From Bradyrhizobium sp. PSBB068 (GTDB lineage: Bacteria > Pseudomonadota > Alphaproteobacteria > Rhizobiales > Xanthobacteraceae): a DNA stretch of 64,000 bases. A model generated the notes under the pieces. The model was not told the DNA's origin. It searched no databases and was given only the letters and a program-made list of their open reading frames with translations. A program made the position numbers and the translations under genes. The DNA lies in assembly GCA_016839165.1 (NCBI GenBank), contig CP069300.1:3906001-3970000 (forward strand), written 5' to 3'. Positions 57,362 through 64,000 of this stretch are shown here, piece by piece; position 1 is the first letter of the stretch, and each line of letters opens with the position of its first letter.

Positions 57362-58179
57362 AACTCCGGCGACAGCTTCAGCCCGTCGCGCTGCGCCTTG
57401 TCGTGGTTGATCCAGAGCTGCGCCTTCTCCTTGGTCAGCGTGTCGGCGATCTTCTGCATCGAGGCCAGCGTCTGCTCCTTGCTGGCGTTCAGGCTCGGCA
57501 CGCGCCGGTTGTCCCAATTGTCCTTGAAGTGGACGGCGTCGCCGGTCAGCACGACCGCGCCGCTTTTCGGCAGCTTCACCAGCAGCGACTGGTGGCCGGG
57601 CGTGTGGCCCGGCGTCGCCAAAATGGTGACGCTGCCGTCGCCGAACACGTCGCGATCACCCTCGAGCTTGGTGACCGGATGCTCGGGCTTGAAGCGCGGC
57701 GCGTCGTTGACGCCCGGCCAGTCATACTCCGCCTTCTGCACGTACAGCATCGCGGCCGGGAACAGCTCGACATTGCCGATGTGATCGGGATGGGTATGCG
57801 AGACGGCGATCGCCTTGATGTCCGACGGCTTCACGCCGAGCTGGTCGAGCTGCGCGGCGAGCGTCTTCGGCCGGTGCCACGCGACGGCTTTGGGATCGGC
57901 CGGTGCAAGGCCGTTCGGCATCGCGGCTACCGCGTCGGGAATGCCGGTGTCCCACAGGAACCAGCCCTGCGCGTGCTTGATCAGATAGCAATTGTCGACG
58001 AAGTCCATCGACTTGCCTTCATTGACGCCGGGCGACCAGCGTGAAATGTCGCCGGCAACGCCCTCGCCGCAGTTGAGGATGTAGAGCCGTTCGACGCCTG
58101 ATTTCGCCGGCTGGGCGTCCGCATACGGCATCGCGCCCGCGACCCACAGCGAAAATGCAAGACCGATTGCCTTCTTCAC
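57352..58179 (-). CDS. MBL-fold metallo-hydrolase, secreted (lactonase-like)
   Basis: 275 residues. Signal peptide to about residue 22 (GAMPYADA). The metal site is complete: HTHPDHIGN (about 129-137), a further His within the HEADER-distance region and GHTPGHQSLLV, then LTGDAVHF with its Asp and the C-terminal NHDKAQ His. The start of the mature part, RLYILNCGEG, is the pattern of AHL-lactonase-like proteins (AiiA group), so quorum-signal hydrolysis is possible but unproven. The gene overlaps the MmyB-type regulator by 10 bases at the 3' ends. Confidence 0.82.
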   Translation of the reverse strand: MKKAIGLAFSLWVAGAMPYADAQPAKSGVERLYILNCGEGVAGDISRWSPGVNEGKSMDFVDNCYLIKHAQGWFLWDTGIPDAVAAMPNGLAPADPKAVAWHRPKTLAAQLDQLGVKPSDIKAIAVSHTHPDHIGNVELFPAAMLYVQKAEYDWPGVNDAPRFKPEHPVTKLEGDRDVFGDGSVTILATPGHTPGHQSLLVKLPKSGAVVLTGDAVHFKDNWDNRRVPSLNASKEQTLASMQKIADTLTKEKAQLWINHDKAQRDGLKLSPEFYD

Positions 58180-58304
58180 GTTGGCCTCCGTTGATCGAGC
58201 CGGTTACTTAAGCGCGCGCAGCCGCAATGTGCCGTCTCGTCCGCAACCGCGGAAGAGGTCGGCATGAGGCAATCGATCAATTGAATGCGAGCGCGCGCCG
58301 CCGC

Positions 58305-59282
58305 CTAGACCATTTCCGCGGGCGCCAGCCGGCAGGTCTCGCTGCTGATCTCGACCTGCAGCGTTGCGTGGTGGATGCTGAACCGCTGCGAAAGCTCGGC
58401 GCAGACGCGATGCAGGAAGACATCGTCGTGTCCTCCGGGCCGCACCAGATGCGCGGTCAACGCGGTCTCGCTGGTGCTCATCGCCCAGATGTGCAGGTCG
58501 TGCACCTCGGTGACGCCCTCGAGCGCGGCGAGATAGTCCCTCACCCGCTTGAGGTCGATCCCCTTCGGCACCGCGTCGAGCGCGAGGTTGACGCTGTCGC
58601 GGGCAAGCTCCCAGCCGCTCAGCAGCACGACCACCGCGATGGCGAGGCTGATCGCCGGATCGAGCCATTGCCAGCCGGTCGCCATGATCAGGAGCGCGGC
58701 GATCACGACGCCGAACGAAACGCCGGCATCGGCCGCCATGTGCAGATAGGCGCCGCGGACGTTGAGGTCGCTGTCGCGGCCGCGCATGAACATGAGCGCA
58801 GTGCCGCCATTGATCAGGATGCCGAGCGCCGCGACCCAGACCACGGTCCAGCTCGCGACCTCCGCCGGCTCGCGGAAGCGGTTGATTGCCTCGACCGCGA
58901 TGCCGCCGACCGCGATCAGCAGCAGCCCGGCATTGAACAGCGCCGCCAGGATCGAGGCGCGGCGATAGCCATAGGTGTGGGTATCGGTCGGGCGCCGGCC
59001 GGCGAGCCACGCCCCGCCCCAGGCCAACAGCAGCGCGATGACGTCGGAGAGATTGTGAACCGCGTCGGAGACCAGCGCCAGCGAGTTGGCGGAATAGCCG
59101 AAGATCAGCTCGGCAACGACGAAGGCGGTGTTGAGCGAGGCGCCGATCGCAAAGGCCGTGCCGAAACTGGCGGGCGCATGGCTGTGCCCGGCATGGGAAT
59201 GTCCCGCGTGGGAGTGGCCAGCATGGGACTGGTTGTGAGAATGACCGCTGTGGTCATGGTCGTGGTCGTGATGATGCGCCAT
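58305..59282 (-). CDS. Cation diffusion facilitator (zinc-type)
   Basis: 325 residues. A His-rich N-terminus (about residues 3-36) with four SHAGH-type repeats precedes the six-helix CDF core. TM2 has SDAVHNLSD (His-x3-Asp) and TM5 has HMAADAGVS (His-x3-Asp), the HD-HD site of Zn2+ exporters such as ZitB/CzcD. The cytoplasmic C-terminal domain begins about residue 215. It clearly differs from DmeF at 38699 by its site residues, so the two pumps should have different metals. Confidence 0.92.
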   Translation of the reverse strand: MAHHHDHDHDHSGHSHNQSHAGHSHAGHSHAGHSHAPASFGTAFAIGASLNTAFVVAELIFGYSANSLALVSDAVHNLSDVIALLLAWGGAWLAGRRPTDTHTYGYRRASILAALFNAGLLLIAVGGIAVEAINRFREPAEVASWTVVWVAALGILINGGTALMFMRGRDSDLNVRGAYLHMAADAGVSFGVVIAALLIMATGWQWLDPAISLAIAVVVLLSGWELARDSVNLALDAVPKGIDLKRVRDYLAALEGVTEVHDLHIWAMSTSETALTAHLVRPGGHDDVFLHRVCAELSQRFSIHHATLQVEISSETCRLAPAEMV

Positions 59283-59362
59283 GGCAACCGTCGCCCGTGA
59301 TCGTTGGCGACGGTTATAGCGCGGCGAAATGTGGATACTATCACACCGCGCTGGTCGTAAGC

Positions 59363-59397
59363 GTAGCCCGGATTTCGCTGCGCGCCATCCGGGCTAC
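59363..59397. repeat. Hairpin with 11-base arms between two leftward genes
   Basis: GTAGCCCGGAT (59363-59373) and ATCCGGGCTAC (59387-59397) around TTCGCTGCGCGCC. A common intergenic palindrome of the genus; placed 8 bases after the parC stop codon and 80 before the CDF start, it could act as a parC terminator. Confidence 0.65.
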
Positions 59398-59404
59398 AAT
59401 TCCA

Positions 59405-61660
59405 CTACTCCACACCGCGGTTGAACTTGTTCGACTTGGGCAGGCCGTGGGCGAGCCGGCCGGCGTCGGCGCGGTTGCCGCGCCAGTCGGCCAGTTCCTT
59501 CATGCTCATGCTGTGCTCGCGGCCGGCGGAGTCCTTCCAGGTCAGGCCGGTCTTGGCGTCGAACACCGCAACGTCGGACAGCTCCGAGCTGGTATATTTC
59601 TGCAGCCGCACGCCGCGGCCGCGCGCCATCTCCGGCACCTGGTCGAGACCGAACAGCACCATCTTGTGGTTGGTGCCGATCACGGCGACGGTATCGCCGA
59701 GCACGGTCGTGATCGCGCGGGCCTCGTTCGGCATCTCGACATTGAGCACCTGCTTGCCCTTGCGGGTGTTGCCGACGCAGTCCTCTTCCTTGACGACGAA
59801 GCCCTGGCCCTCGCTGCTCGCGATCAGGAACTTGCGCTCGCCCTTGTTGACGAACAGCGAGATGATCGCGGCGTCCTGCTCGAGGTCGATGAACATGCGG
59901 ATCGGCTCGCCATGACCGCGGCCGCCCGGCAGTTTTGCGACGTCGAGCGAGTAGAACTTGCCGTTGGTGGCGAACAGCAGCAGCTTCGAGGTGGTCTCGG
60001 CAAAGAACGAGTGCTCGAGCTTGTCGTCGGTCTTGAAGGCAAGCCCCGAGAGATCCTCGACATGCCCCTTCAGCGTCCGCACCCAGCCCTTCTCGGAGAT
60101 CACGACGGTGCACGGCTCGCGCTCGACCAGCGCTTCCTCGATCGCGGCGAGATCGTGCTCGGGCGCATCGTCGAAGGTGGTGCGGCGCTTGCCGAGCGGC
60201 GTCTTCGGCCCGAAGATGTCGCGGACCTTGCGGACCTGATCGCCGACCTTGGCCCACTGCTCGGTCTCGGAGGCGAGTAGCCCCTCGACGCCCTTCAGCT
60301 CCTTGCGCAGATCCTTGTCCTCGGTGCGGATCTCCATCTCTTCCAGGCGGCGCAAATTGCGCAGCCGCATGTTGAGGATGGCGTCGGCCTGGATTTCGGT
60401 GAGCTTGAAGGTCTTGATCAGGACCGGCTTCGGCTCGTCCTCGGTACGGATGATCTTGATCACCTTGTCGAGGTTCAGATAGGCGACGAGGTGGCCGCCC
60501 AGCACTTCCAGCCGGTGCTCGATCTGCGTCTTGCGAAAGTTGGAGCGGCGGATCAGCACGTCGCGCAGATGGTCGAGCCATTCGCGCAGGCACTCGGCAA
60601 GGCCGACCACCTTCGGGATGCGGCCCTTGATCAGCACGTTGAGGTTCAGCGAGATCTTGCTTTCCAGCTCGGTCAGCCGGAACAGCGACTCCATCATCAG
60701 CGCCGGATCGACGGTGCGCGACTTCGGCTCGATCACGAGCCGAACGTCCTCGGCCGATTCGTCGCGCACGTCGGCGACCAGCGGCAGCTTCTTCTCGTTG
60801 ATCAGCTCGGCGATCTTCTCGACGATCCGCGACTTCTGCACCAGCCACGGGATCTCGGTGACGACCACCACCCAGGTGCCGCGCGCGCCCTCCTCCTGGG
60901 TCCAGCGCGAGCGGGTGCGGAACGAGCCGCGCCCGGTGGTGTAGGCCTCGACGATCGCTTCCTTGGAATCGACGACGATGCCGCCGGTCGGGAAGTCCGG
61001 GCCCTTGACCCATTTCAGCAGCGCCTTCGACTTGGCGTCGGGCTTCTCGATCAGGTGCAGCGCGGCGTCGCACAGTTCGGCGGCGTTGTGCGGCGGGATC
61101 GAGGTCGCCATGCCGACCGCGATGCCCTGCGCGCCGTTGGCGAGCAGGTTCGGGAAGCCGCCCGGCAGCACCACCGGCTCTTTCGACTGGCCGTCGTAAT
61201 TGAGGCGGAACTCGACACCGTCCTCGTCGATGCCGTCGAGCAATAGCCGCGCGACTTCGGTCATGCGCGCTTCGGTGTAGCGGTAGGCGGCCGGATTATC
61301 GCCGTCGATATTGCCGAAATTGCCCTGGCCGTCGACCAGCGGATAGCGCGAGGAGAAATCCTGCGCCAGACGCACCATGGCGTCATAGATCGCCTGGTCG
61401 CCGTGCGGATGGAACGAGCCCATCACGTCGCCGACGATCTTGGCCGATTTCTTGAACGCGGCGCGCGGGTCGAGCCCGAGCAGGTCCATGCCGTAGAGGA
61501 TGCGCCGGTGCACCGGCTTCAACCCGTCGCGGGCATCCGGCAGCGCGCGATGCATGATGGTCGAGAGCGCATAGGCGAGATAGCGCTCCTCGAGCGCATC
61601 ACGCAGCGGCACCTCGTGAATTTCGGCCGGCTTTTCCGGCGGTATCTGTCGTTTTCCCAT
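59405..61660 (-). CDS. parC: DNA topoisomerase IV subunit A
   Basis: 751 residues. The N-terminal breakage-reunion domain has [42 protein letters not shown] and the catalytic Tyr in [10 protein letters not shown] (about residue 129). At the fluoroquinolone-determining site it reads [10 protein letters not shown], with Gln89 where E. coli ParC has Ser80 and Asp93 for Glu84. The C-terminal beta-pinwheel extends to about residue 745. With ParE it decatenates chromosomes. It lies downstream of recO with a 72-base gap. Confidence 0.95.
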   Translation of the reverse strand: MGKRQIPPEKPAEIHEVPLRDALEERYLAYALSTIMHRALPDARDGLKPVHRRILYGMDLLGLDPRAAFKKSAKIVGDVMGSFHPHGDQAIYDAMVRLAQDFSSRYPLVDGQGNFGNIDGDNPAAYRYTEARMTEVARLLLDGIDEDGVEFRLNYDGQSKEPVVLPGGFPNLLANGAQGIAVGMATSIPPHNAAELCDAALHLIEKPDAKSKALLKWVKGPDFPTGGIVVDSKEAIVEAYTTGRGSFRTRSRWTQEEGARGTWVVVVTEIPWLVQKSRIVEKIAELINEKKLPLVADVRDESAEDVRLVIEPKSRTVDPALMMESLFRLTELESKISLNLNVLIKGRIPKVVGLAECLREWLDHLRDVLIRRSNFRKTQIEHRLEVLGGHLVAYLNLDKVIKIIRTEDEPKPVLIKTFKLTEIQADAILNMRLRNLRRLEEMEIRTEDKDLRKELKGVEGLLASETEQWAKVGDQVRKVRDIFGPKTPLGKRRTTFDDAPEHDLAAIEEALVEREPCTVVISEKGWVRTLKGHVEDLSGLAFKTDDKLEHSFFAETTSKLLLFATNGKFYSLDVAKLPGGRGHGEPIRMFIDLEQDAAIISLFVNKGERKFLIASSEGQGFVVKEEDCVGNTRKGKQVLNVEMPNEARAITTVLGDTVAVIGTNHKMVLFGLDQVPEMARGRGVRLQKYTSSELSDVAVFDAKTGLTWKDSAGREHSMSMKELADWRGNRADAGRLAHGLPKSNKFNRGVE

Positions 61661-61732
61661 GGGGAGGCGTTAAACCCTGGCGGTGAATCGGGCAAGCCGC
61701 GAATCACCGCGAATTTAGGTTGCGAATCGGCC

Positions 61733-62482
61733 CTACGGAATGGCCGTCCGGCCCCGCCGCCGGGTCACGGCGTTGATGAATCCGTCGCGGGCGTCGGAAT
61801 GGCCCTGCCCGCGCGGCTCCAGCACGTGGCGGAGCAGGAACAGGCCGGTGATCGTAAAGCCGTCGCGCAGGTCCTGCTCCGACCAGCTGTTGGCGCCGCC
61901 CTCGCCTTCGCGCAGGAATGCCGGCAACGGCAACAGCCGGTCGCGCCACGGCTCGCCGGCGGCCCGGGACACCGCGCCGCCGGATTTCGGCGACACATAG
62001 ATCAGGTCGGTGGTCTCCCCGGTGGCCGCGCAGTTCTCCAGATCGAGCCCGAAGCCGAGCTCGGTCAGCATCGCCAATTCAAACCGGATCAGGTGCACGG
62101 CGGCAATTCCGGCGTCGTCGAAATCGTCGAGCGTCCCTTGCAGCATCTCGTAGATGTCTTCATGCGGATCGCGCTCCGGCAGCAGCCGGGCCAGCGCCGC
62201 CAGATGCGTGACGCCATAGACGGCGTGCGACGATGCGAGCAGCGTCGCCGCCCGCAGCCTTGTGCCCTCCAGCGCGTACATCCCGAGATGCTCATCGAGC
62301 CGGGCCCGCCACACCGCGGTGACGCTGTTGCCGGGCTGCAGCAGCGGGCGCATCCGCGAGCCGGCACCGCCGCGCACCAGGCCGAGATGGCGGCCGTGCT
62401 CGCGGGTCAGGAGCTCGACGATGGCGGAGGATTCGCCATGCCGCCGCACCCCCAGCACGATGCCTTCGTCGGTCCATTCCAT
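61733..62482 (-). CDS. recO: DNA repair protein RecO
   Basis: 249 residues. The N-terminal OB-fold begins [39 protein letters not shown] (about 1-40) and the helical domain follows. RecO with RecF/RecR loads RecA at gaps. The era-recO-parC neighbourhood is conserved in Bradyrhizobium. Zinc-ligand Cys residues seen in some RecO proteins are not obvious here. Confidence 0.94.
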   Translation of the reverse strand: MEWTDEGIVLGVRRHGESSAIVELLTREHGRHLGLVRGGAGSRMRPLLQPGNSVTAVWRARLDEHLGMYALEGTRLRAATLLASSHAVYGVTHLAALARLLPERDPHEDIYEMLQGTLDDFDDAGIAAVHLIRFELAMLTELGFGLDLENCAATGETTDLIYVSPKSGGAVSRAAGEPWRDRLLPLPAFLREGEGGANSWSEQDLRDGFTITGLFLLRHVLEPRGQGHSDARDGFINAVTRRRGRTAIP

Positions 62483-62544
62483 GTGCTAACTATACCGCCA
62501 ACCGGTCCGATACTGAAGTTGTCGACCTATGCGGGACGATCGTA

Positions 62545-62844
62545 ATGGCTAGCCTCATCGGCGACTTGATCGCCGGCGTGCTCGAACTTGTATTCTGGGC
62601 GGTCTGGGAAATGCTTCCTGTGCTCTGCTTCTTCACCGCGTTTGCAGTGGTGTTTGCCGCAACGCTTGGCAAGGTAACCATCGAACGCCCCGACGGCAGG
62701 ATCGGCTGGACAGGTACTCCCGGAATCAGTCGCTCGCCTCAGGGCCGGATGATCTTGTCAGCTTCGCTCGGCGTCATCGTCGGCTTCGTCTTCTGGGTTA
62801 TCGTCGTGAGCGGGATCGTCATCTTCCACGCGTACCGATCGTGA
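62545..62844 (+). CDS. Small membrane protein, unknown function
   Basis: 99 residues with two hydrophobic segments (LELVFWAVWEMLPVLCFFTAFAVVFAA, about 13-40, and LGVIVGFVFWVIVVSGIVIF, about 74-93). Composition and start look natural; no family recognised. It is the only rightward gene between the leftward recO and the next membrane protein, with a 10-base convergent gap to the latter, and is divergent from recO. Confidence 0.72.
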   Translation: MASLIGDLIAGVLELVFWAVWEMLPVLCFFTAFAVVFAATLGKVTIERPDGRIGWTGTPGISRSPQGRMILSASLGVIVGFVFWVIVVSGIVIFHAYRS

Positions 62845-62854
62845 GGTCTGCCCC

Positions 62855-63241
62855 CTACGCGTTGAACCAGCCCTGTGCGTCACCGGTGAAGGAATAATAC
62901 AGTCCGAGCGCCGCCAAGGCGTGGGAGACGACCTGGATCCCGTTGTCGATTTCGACGCCGTTCGTGACGATGTCCTGCAACAGGCCGACCGCCGACAACA
63001 CCAGCGCGACCAGCAAAACCCAGCGCGGCCAGTTCTTGCGGTATCGCGCCGCAAGGAAGACAAAAAAGGTGAACAACAGCAGAAAGCCGGCATCGAGCAA
63101 AGGCAGTGAGGTCACCGTCTGCGATGTCAACTCTTCCTTCGGAGTGCGATCGCTGAACGCCGCCGACAGCGCGTCAAGGAGCAGCGTCGCATACAGCAGC
63201 ACCTCAAACCACAGCACGTTTCGGGGCACGTTCATCGCCAA
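62855..63241 (-). CDS. Four-helix membrane protein, unknown function
   Basis: 128 residues with four hydrophobic helices (about 8-27, 48-66, 73-92, 102-118). The N-terminus is MAMNVPRNVLWFEVLLYATLLLDAL; the second Met (63235) is an equally possible start. No named family. It lies 8 bases downstream of era in the same direction, so it is probably co-transcribed with it. Confidence 0.72.
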   Translation of the reverse strand: MAMNVPRNVLWFEVLLYATLLLDALSAAFSDRTPKEELTSQTVTSLPLLDAGFLLLFTFFVFLAARYRKNWPRWVLLVALVLSAVGLLQDIVTNGVEIDNGIQVVSHALAALGLYYSFTGDAQGWFNA

Positions 63242-63249
63242 CGCCGGTC

Positions 63250-64000
63250 TTATTCCTCGGGGAAATCCAGCCCCATTTCCTTGTAACGGTCGGGATCGTC
63301 GCCCCAGTTCTCGCGCACCTTGACGAACAGGAACAGATGCACCGGCACGCCCATGATCTCGGCGATCTCGGCGCGAGCCTGCGCGCCGATCGACTTGATG
63401 GTGGCGCCGCCCTTGCCGAGCACGATCTTGCGCTGGCTCTCGCGCTCGACAAAGATCGTCTGCTCGATCCGGATCGACTTGTCCTTGCGGTCGGTCCAGC
63501 TGTCGGTCTCGACCGTCGACTGGTACGGCAATTCCTGATGCAGATGGCTGTAGATCTTCTCGCGTGTGATCTCGGCCGCCAGATGCCGCATCGGCGCATC
63601 CGACATCTGGTCTTCGGGATAGAGGAACGGTCCCGCAGGCACCAGCTTGGCCAGCGCCTGGCGCAGATCGTCGACGCCGTCGCCCGACAGCGCCGAGATC
63701 ATGAAGGTGTGCTCGAAGCGCATCCGCTCATTGGCGGCCTGCGCCAGCGCCAGGAGCTTCTCGCGCTGAACCAGGTCGACCTTGTTCAGCACCAGGATCT
63801 TCGGGTGCGCGACGGTCTCGAGCTTGGCCAGGATCGCGTTGGCCTCTTCGTCGATGCCCGACTTGGCATCGAGCAGCACGCAGACCAGATCGGCGTCGTG
63901 GGCGCCGCTCCAGGCGGTCGAGACCATGGCGCGGTCGAGCCGGCGCCGCGGCGCGAAGATGCCGGGCGTATCGACCAGGATGATCTGCGCGTTGCCCTCG
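63250..64000 (-). CDS. era: GTPase Era, 5' end cut by window
   Basis: About 250 C-terminal residues of Era, an essential GTPase that helps mature 16S rRNA and the 30S subunit. Visible are the G3 motif DTPGIF (near 63965), G4 NKVDL and the G5-type SALSG. The KH domain carries the RNA-binding GKGGATIKSIG loop (about 80 residues from the end) and the C-terminus VKVRENWGDDPDRYKEMGLDFPEE. The P-loop G1 motif lies beyond the window. Followed by the small membrane protein gene. Confidence 0.95.
   Translation of the reverse strand, partial: EGNAQIILVDTPGIFAPRRRLDRAMVSTAWSGAHDADLVCVLLDAKSGIDEEANAILAKLETVAHPKILVLNKVDLVQREKLLALAQAANERMRFEHTFMISALSGDGVDDLRQALAKLVPAGPFLYPEDQMSDAPMRHLAAEITREKIYSHLHQELPYQSTVETDSWTDRKDKSIRIEQTIFVERESQRKIVLGKGGATIKSIGAQARAEIAEIMGVPVHLFLFVKVRENWGDDPDRYKEMGLDFPEE

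Noticed and set aside
59363..59397. Attachment site near parC
   Set aside because: It is an inverted repeat of a common intergenic type with no integrase nearby.

Overview
The window is GC-rich chromosome of an alphaproteobacterium, most likely a Bradyrhizobium or close relative (Nitrobacteraceae). The evidence is the gene order plsX-fabH-ihfA-merR, nrdR-ribD-ribE-ribH-nusB-thiL-hppA and era-recO-parC, the C-rich N-terminus of the Porin_2 porin, an LdtR/DUF6163 pair, a GcrA-type regulator, and several families of dispersed intergenic palindromes. It is mostly core chromosome with accessory patches. I see no integrase, transposase with a nuclease domain, plasmid or phage gene, and no CRISPR array. 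The first gene (O-antigen ligase) and the last (era) are cut by the window ends.

Layout. 1-10.5 kb: O-antigen ligase, a MarR repressor divergent from an FAD monooxygenase, a saccharopine-dehydrogenase-like reductase, DUF169, YdcF, acetamidase/formamidase, acyl-CoA synthetase, a small ribbon-helix-helix-like protein, a GcrA-type regulator and an SDR oxidoreductase. 11-19.4 kb: porin, MarR regulator, tRNA-Pro(GGG), the DUF177-plsX-fabH-ihfA-merR lipid/nucleoid block, a cytochrome bc1 chaperone and bamE. 19.4-29 kb: a solute-binding protein, a 51-residue protein gene, H+-pyrophosphatase, thiL, nusB, riboflavin genes, nrdR and glyA. 29-35.3 kb: two convergent TonB-dependent receptors, the second followed upstream by a DUF2946 gene and a small secreted protein. 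35.3-38.4 kb: a complete tctCBA transporter with coupled genes. 38.7-41.8 kb: nickel/cobalt efflux dmeRF with an operator and a divergent putative outer-membrane protein. 42-47 kb: ldtR, DUF6163, hemB, DUF6151, RDD and the N-degron transferase bpt. 47.3-52.4 kb: mntH divergent from a pspA-yqiJ-flotillin operon. 52.7-64 kb: MFS transporter, adenylate cyclase, EamA exporter, an MmyB-type regulator with a secreted metallo-hydrolase, a zinc-type CDF exporter, parC, recO and era.

Metal handling recurs: two TonB receptors, DmeRF, MntH with a Mur-box-like site, a second CDF pump, and a HemB of the zinc-less type. Several regulators sit beside clear candidate operators (1296-1318, 8678-8698, 40265-40283, 48742-48760).

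The most unusual object is the gene at 48834-49964. Its first ~155 residues look like the N-terminal (wedge) domain of an IS605-type TnpB protein without any RuvC nuclease part. They run in frame into a PspA/IM30 coiled coil that has its own strong internal ribosome binding site. It leads a translationally coupled operon with a YqiJ-type membrane protein and a flotillin, and a perfect 10-bp-arm inverted repeat lies just before its start codon. This is the best candidate for an undescribed system here: a domesticated TnpB domain joined to a membrane-stress module.
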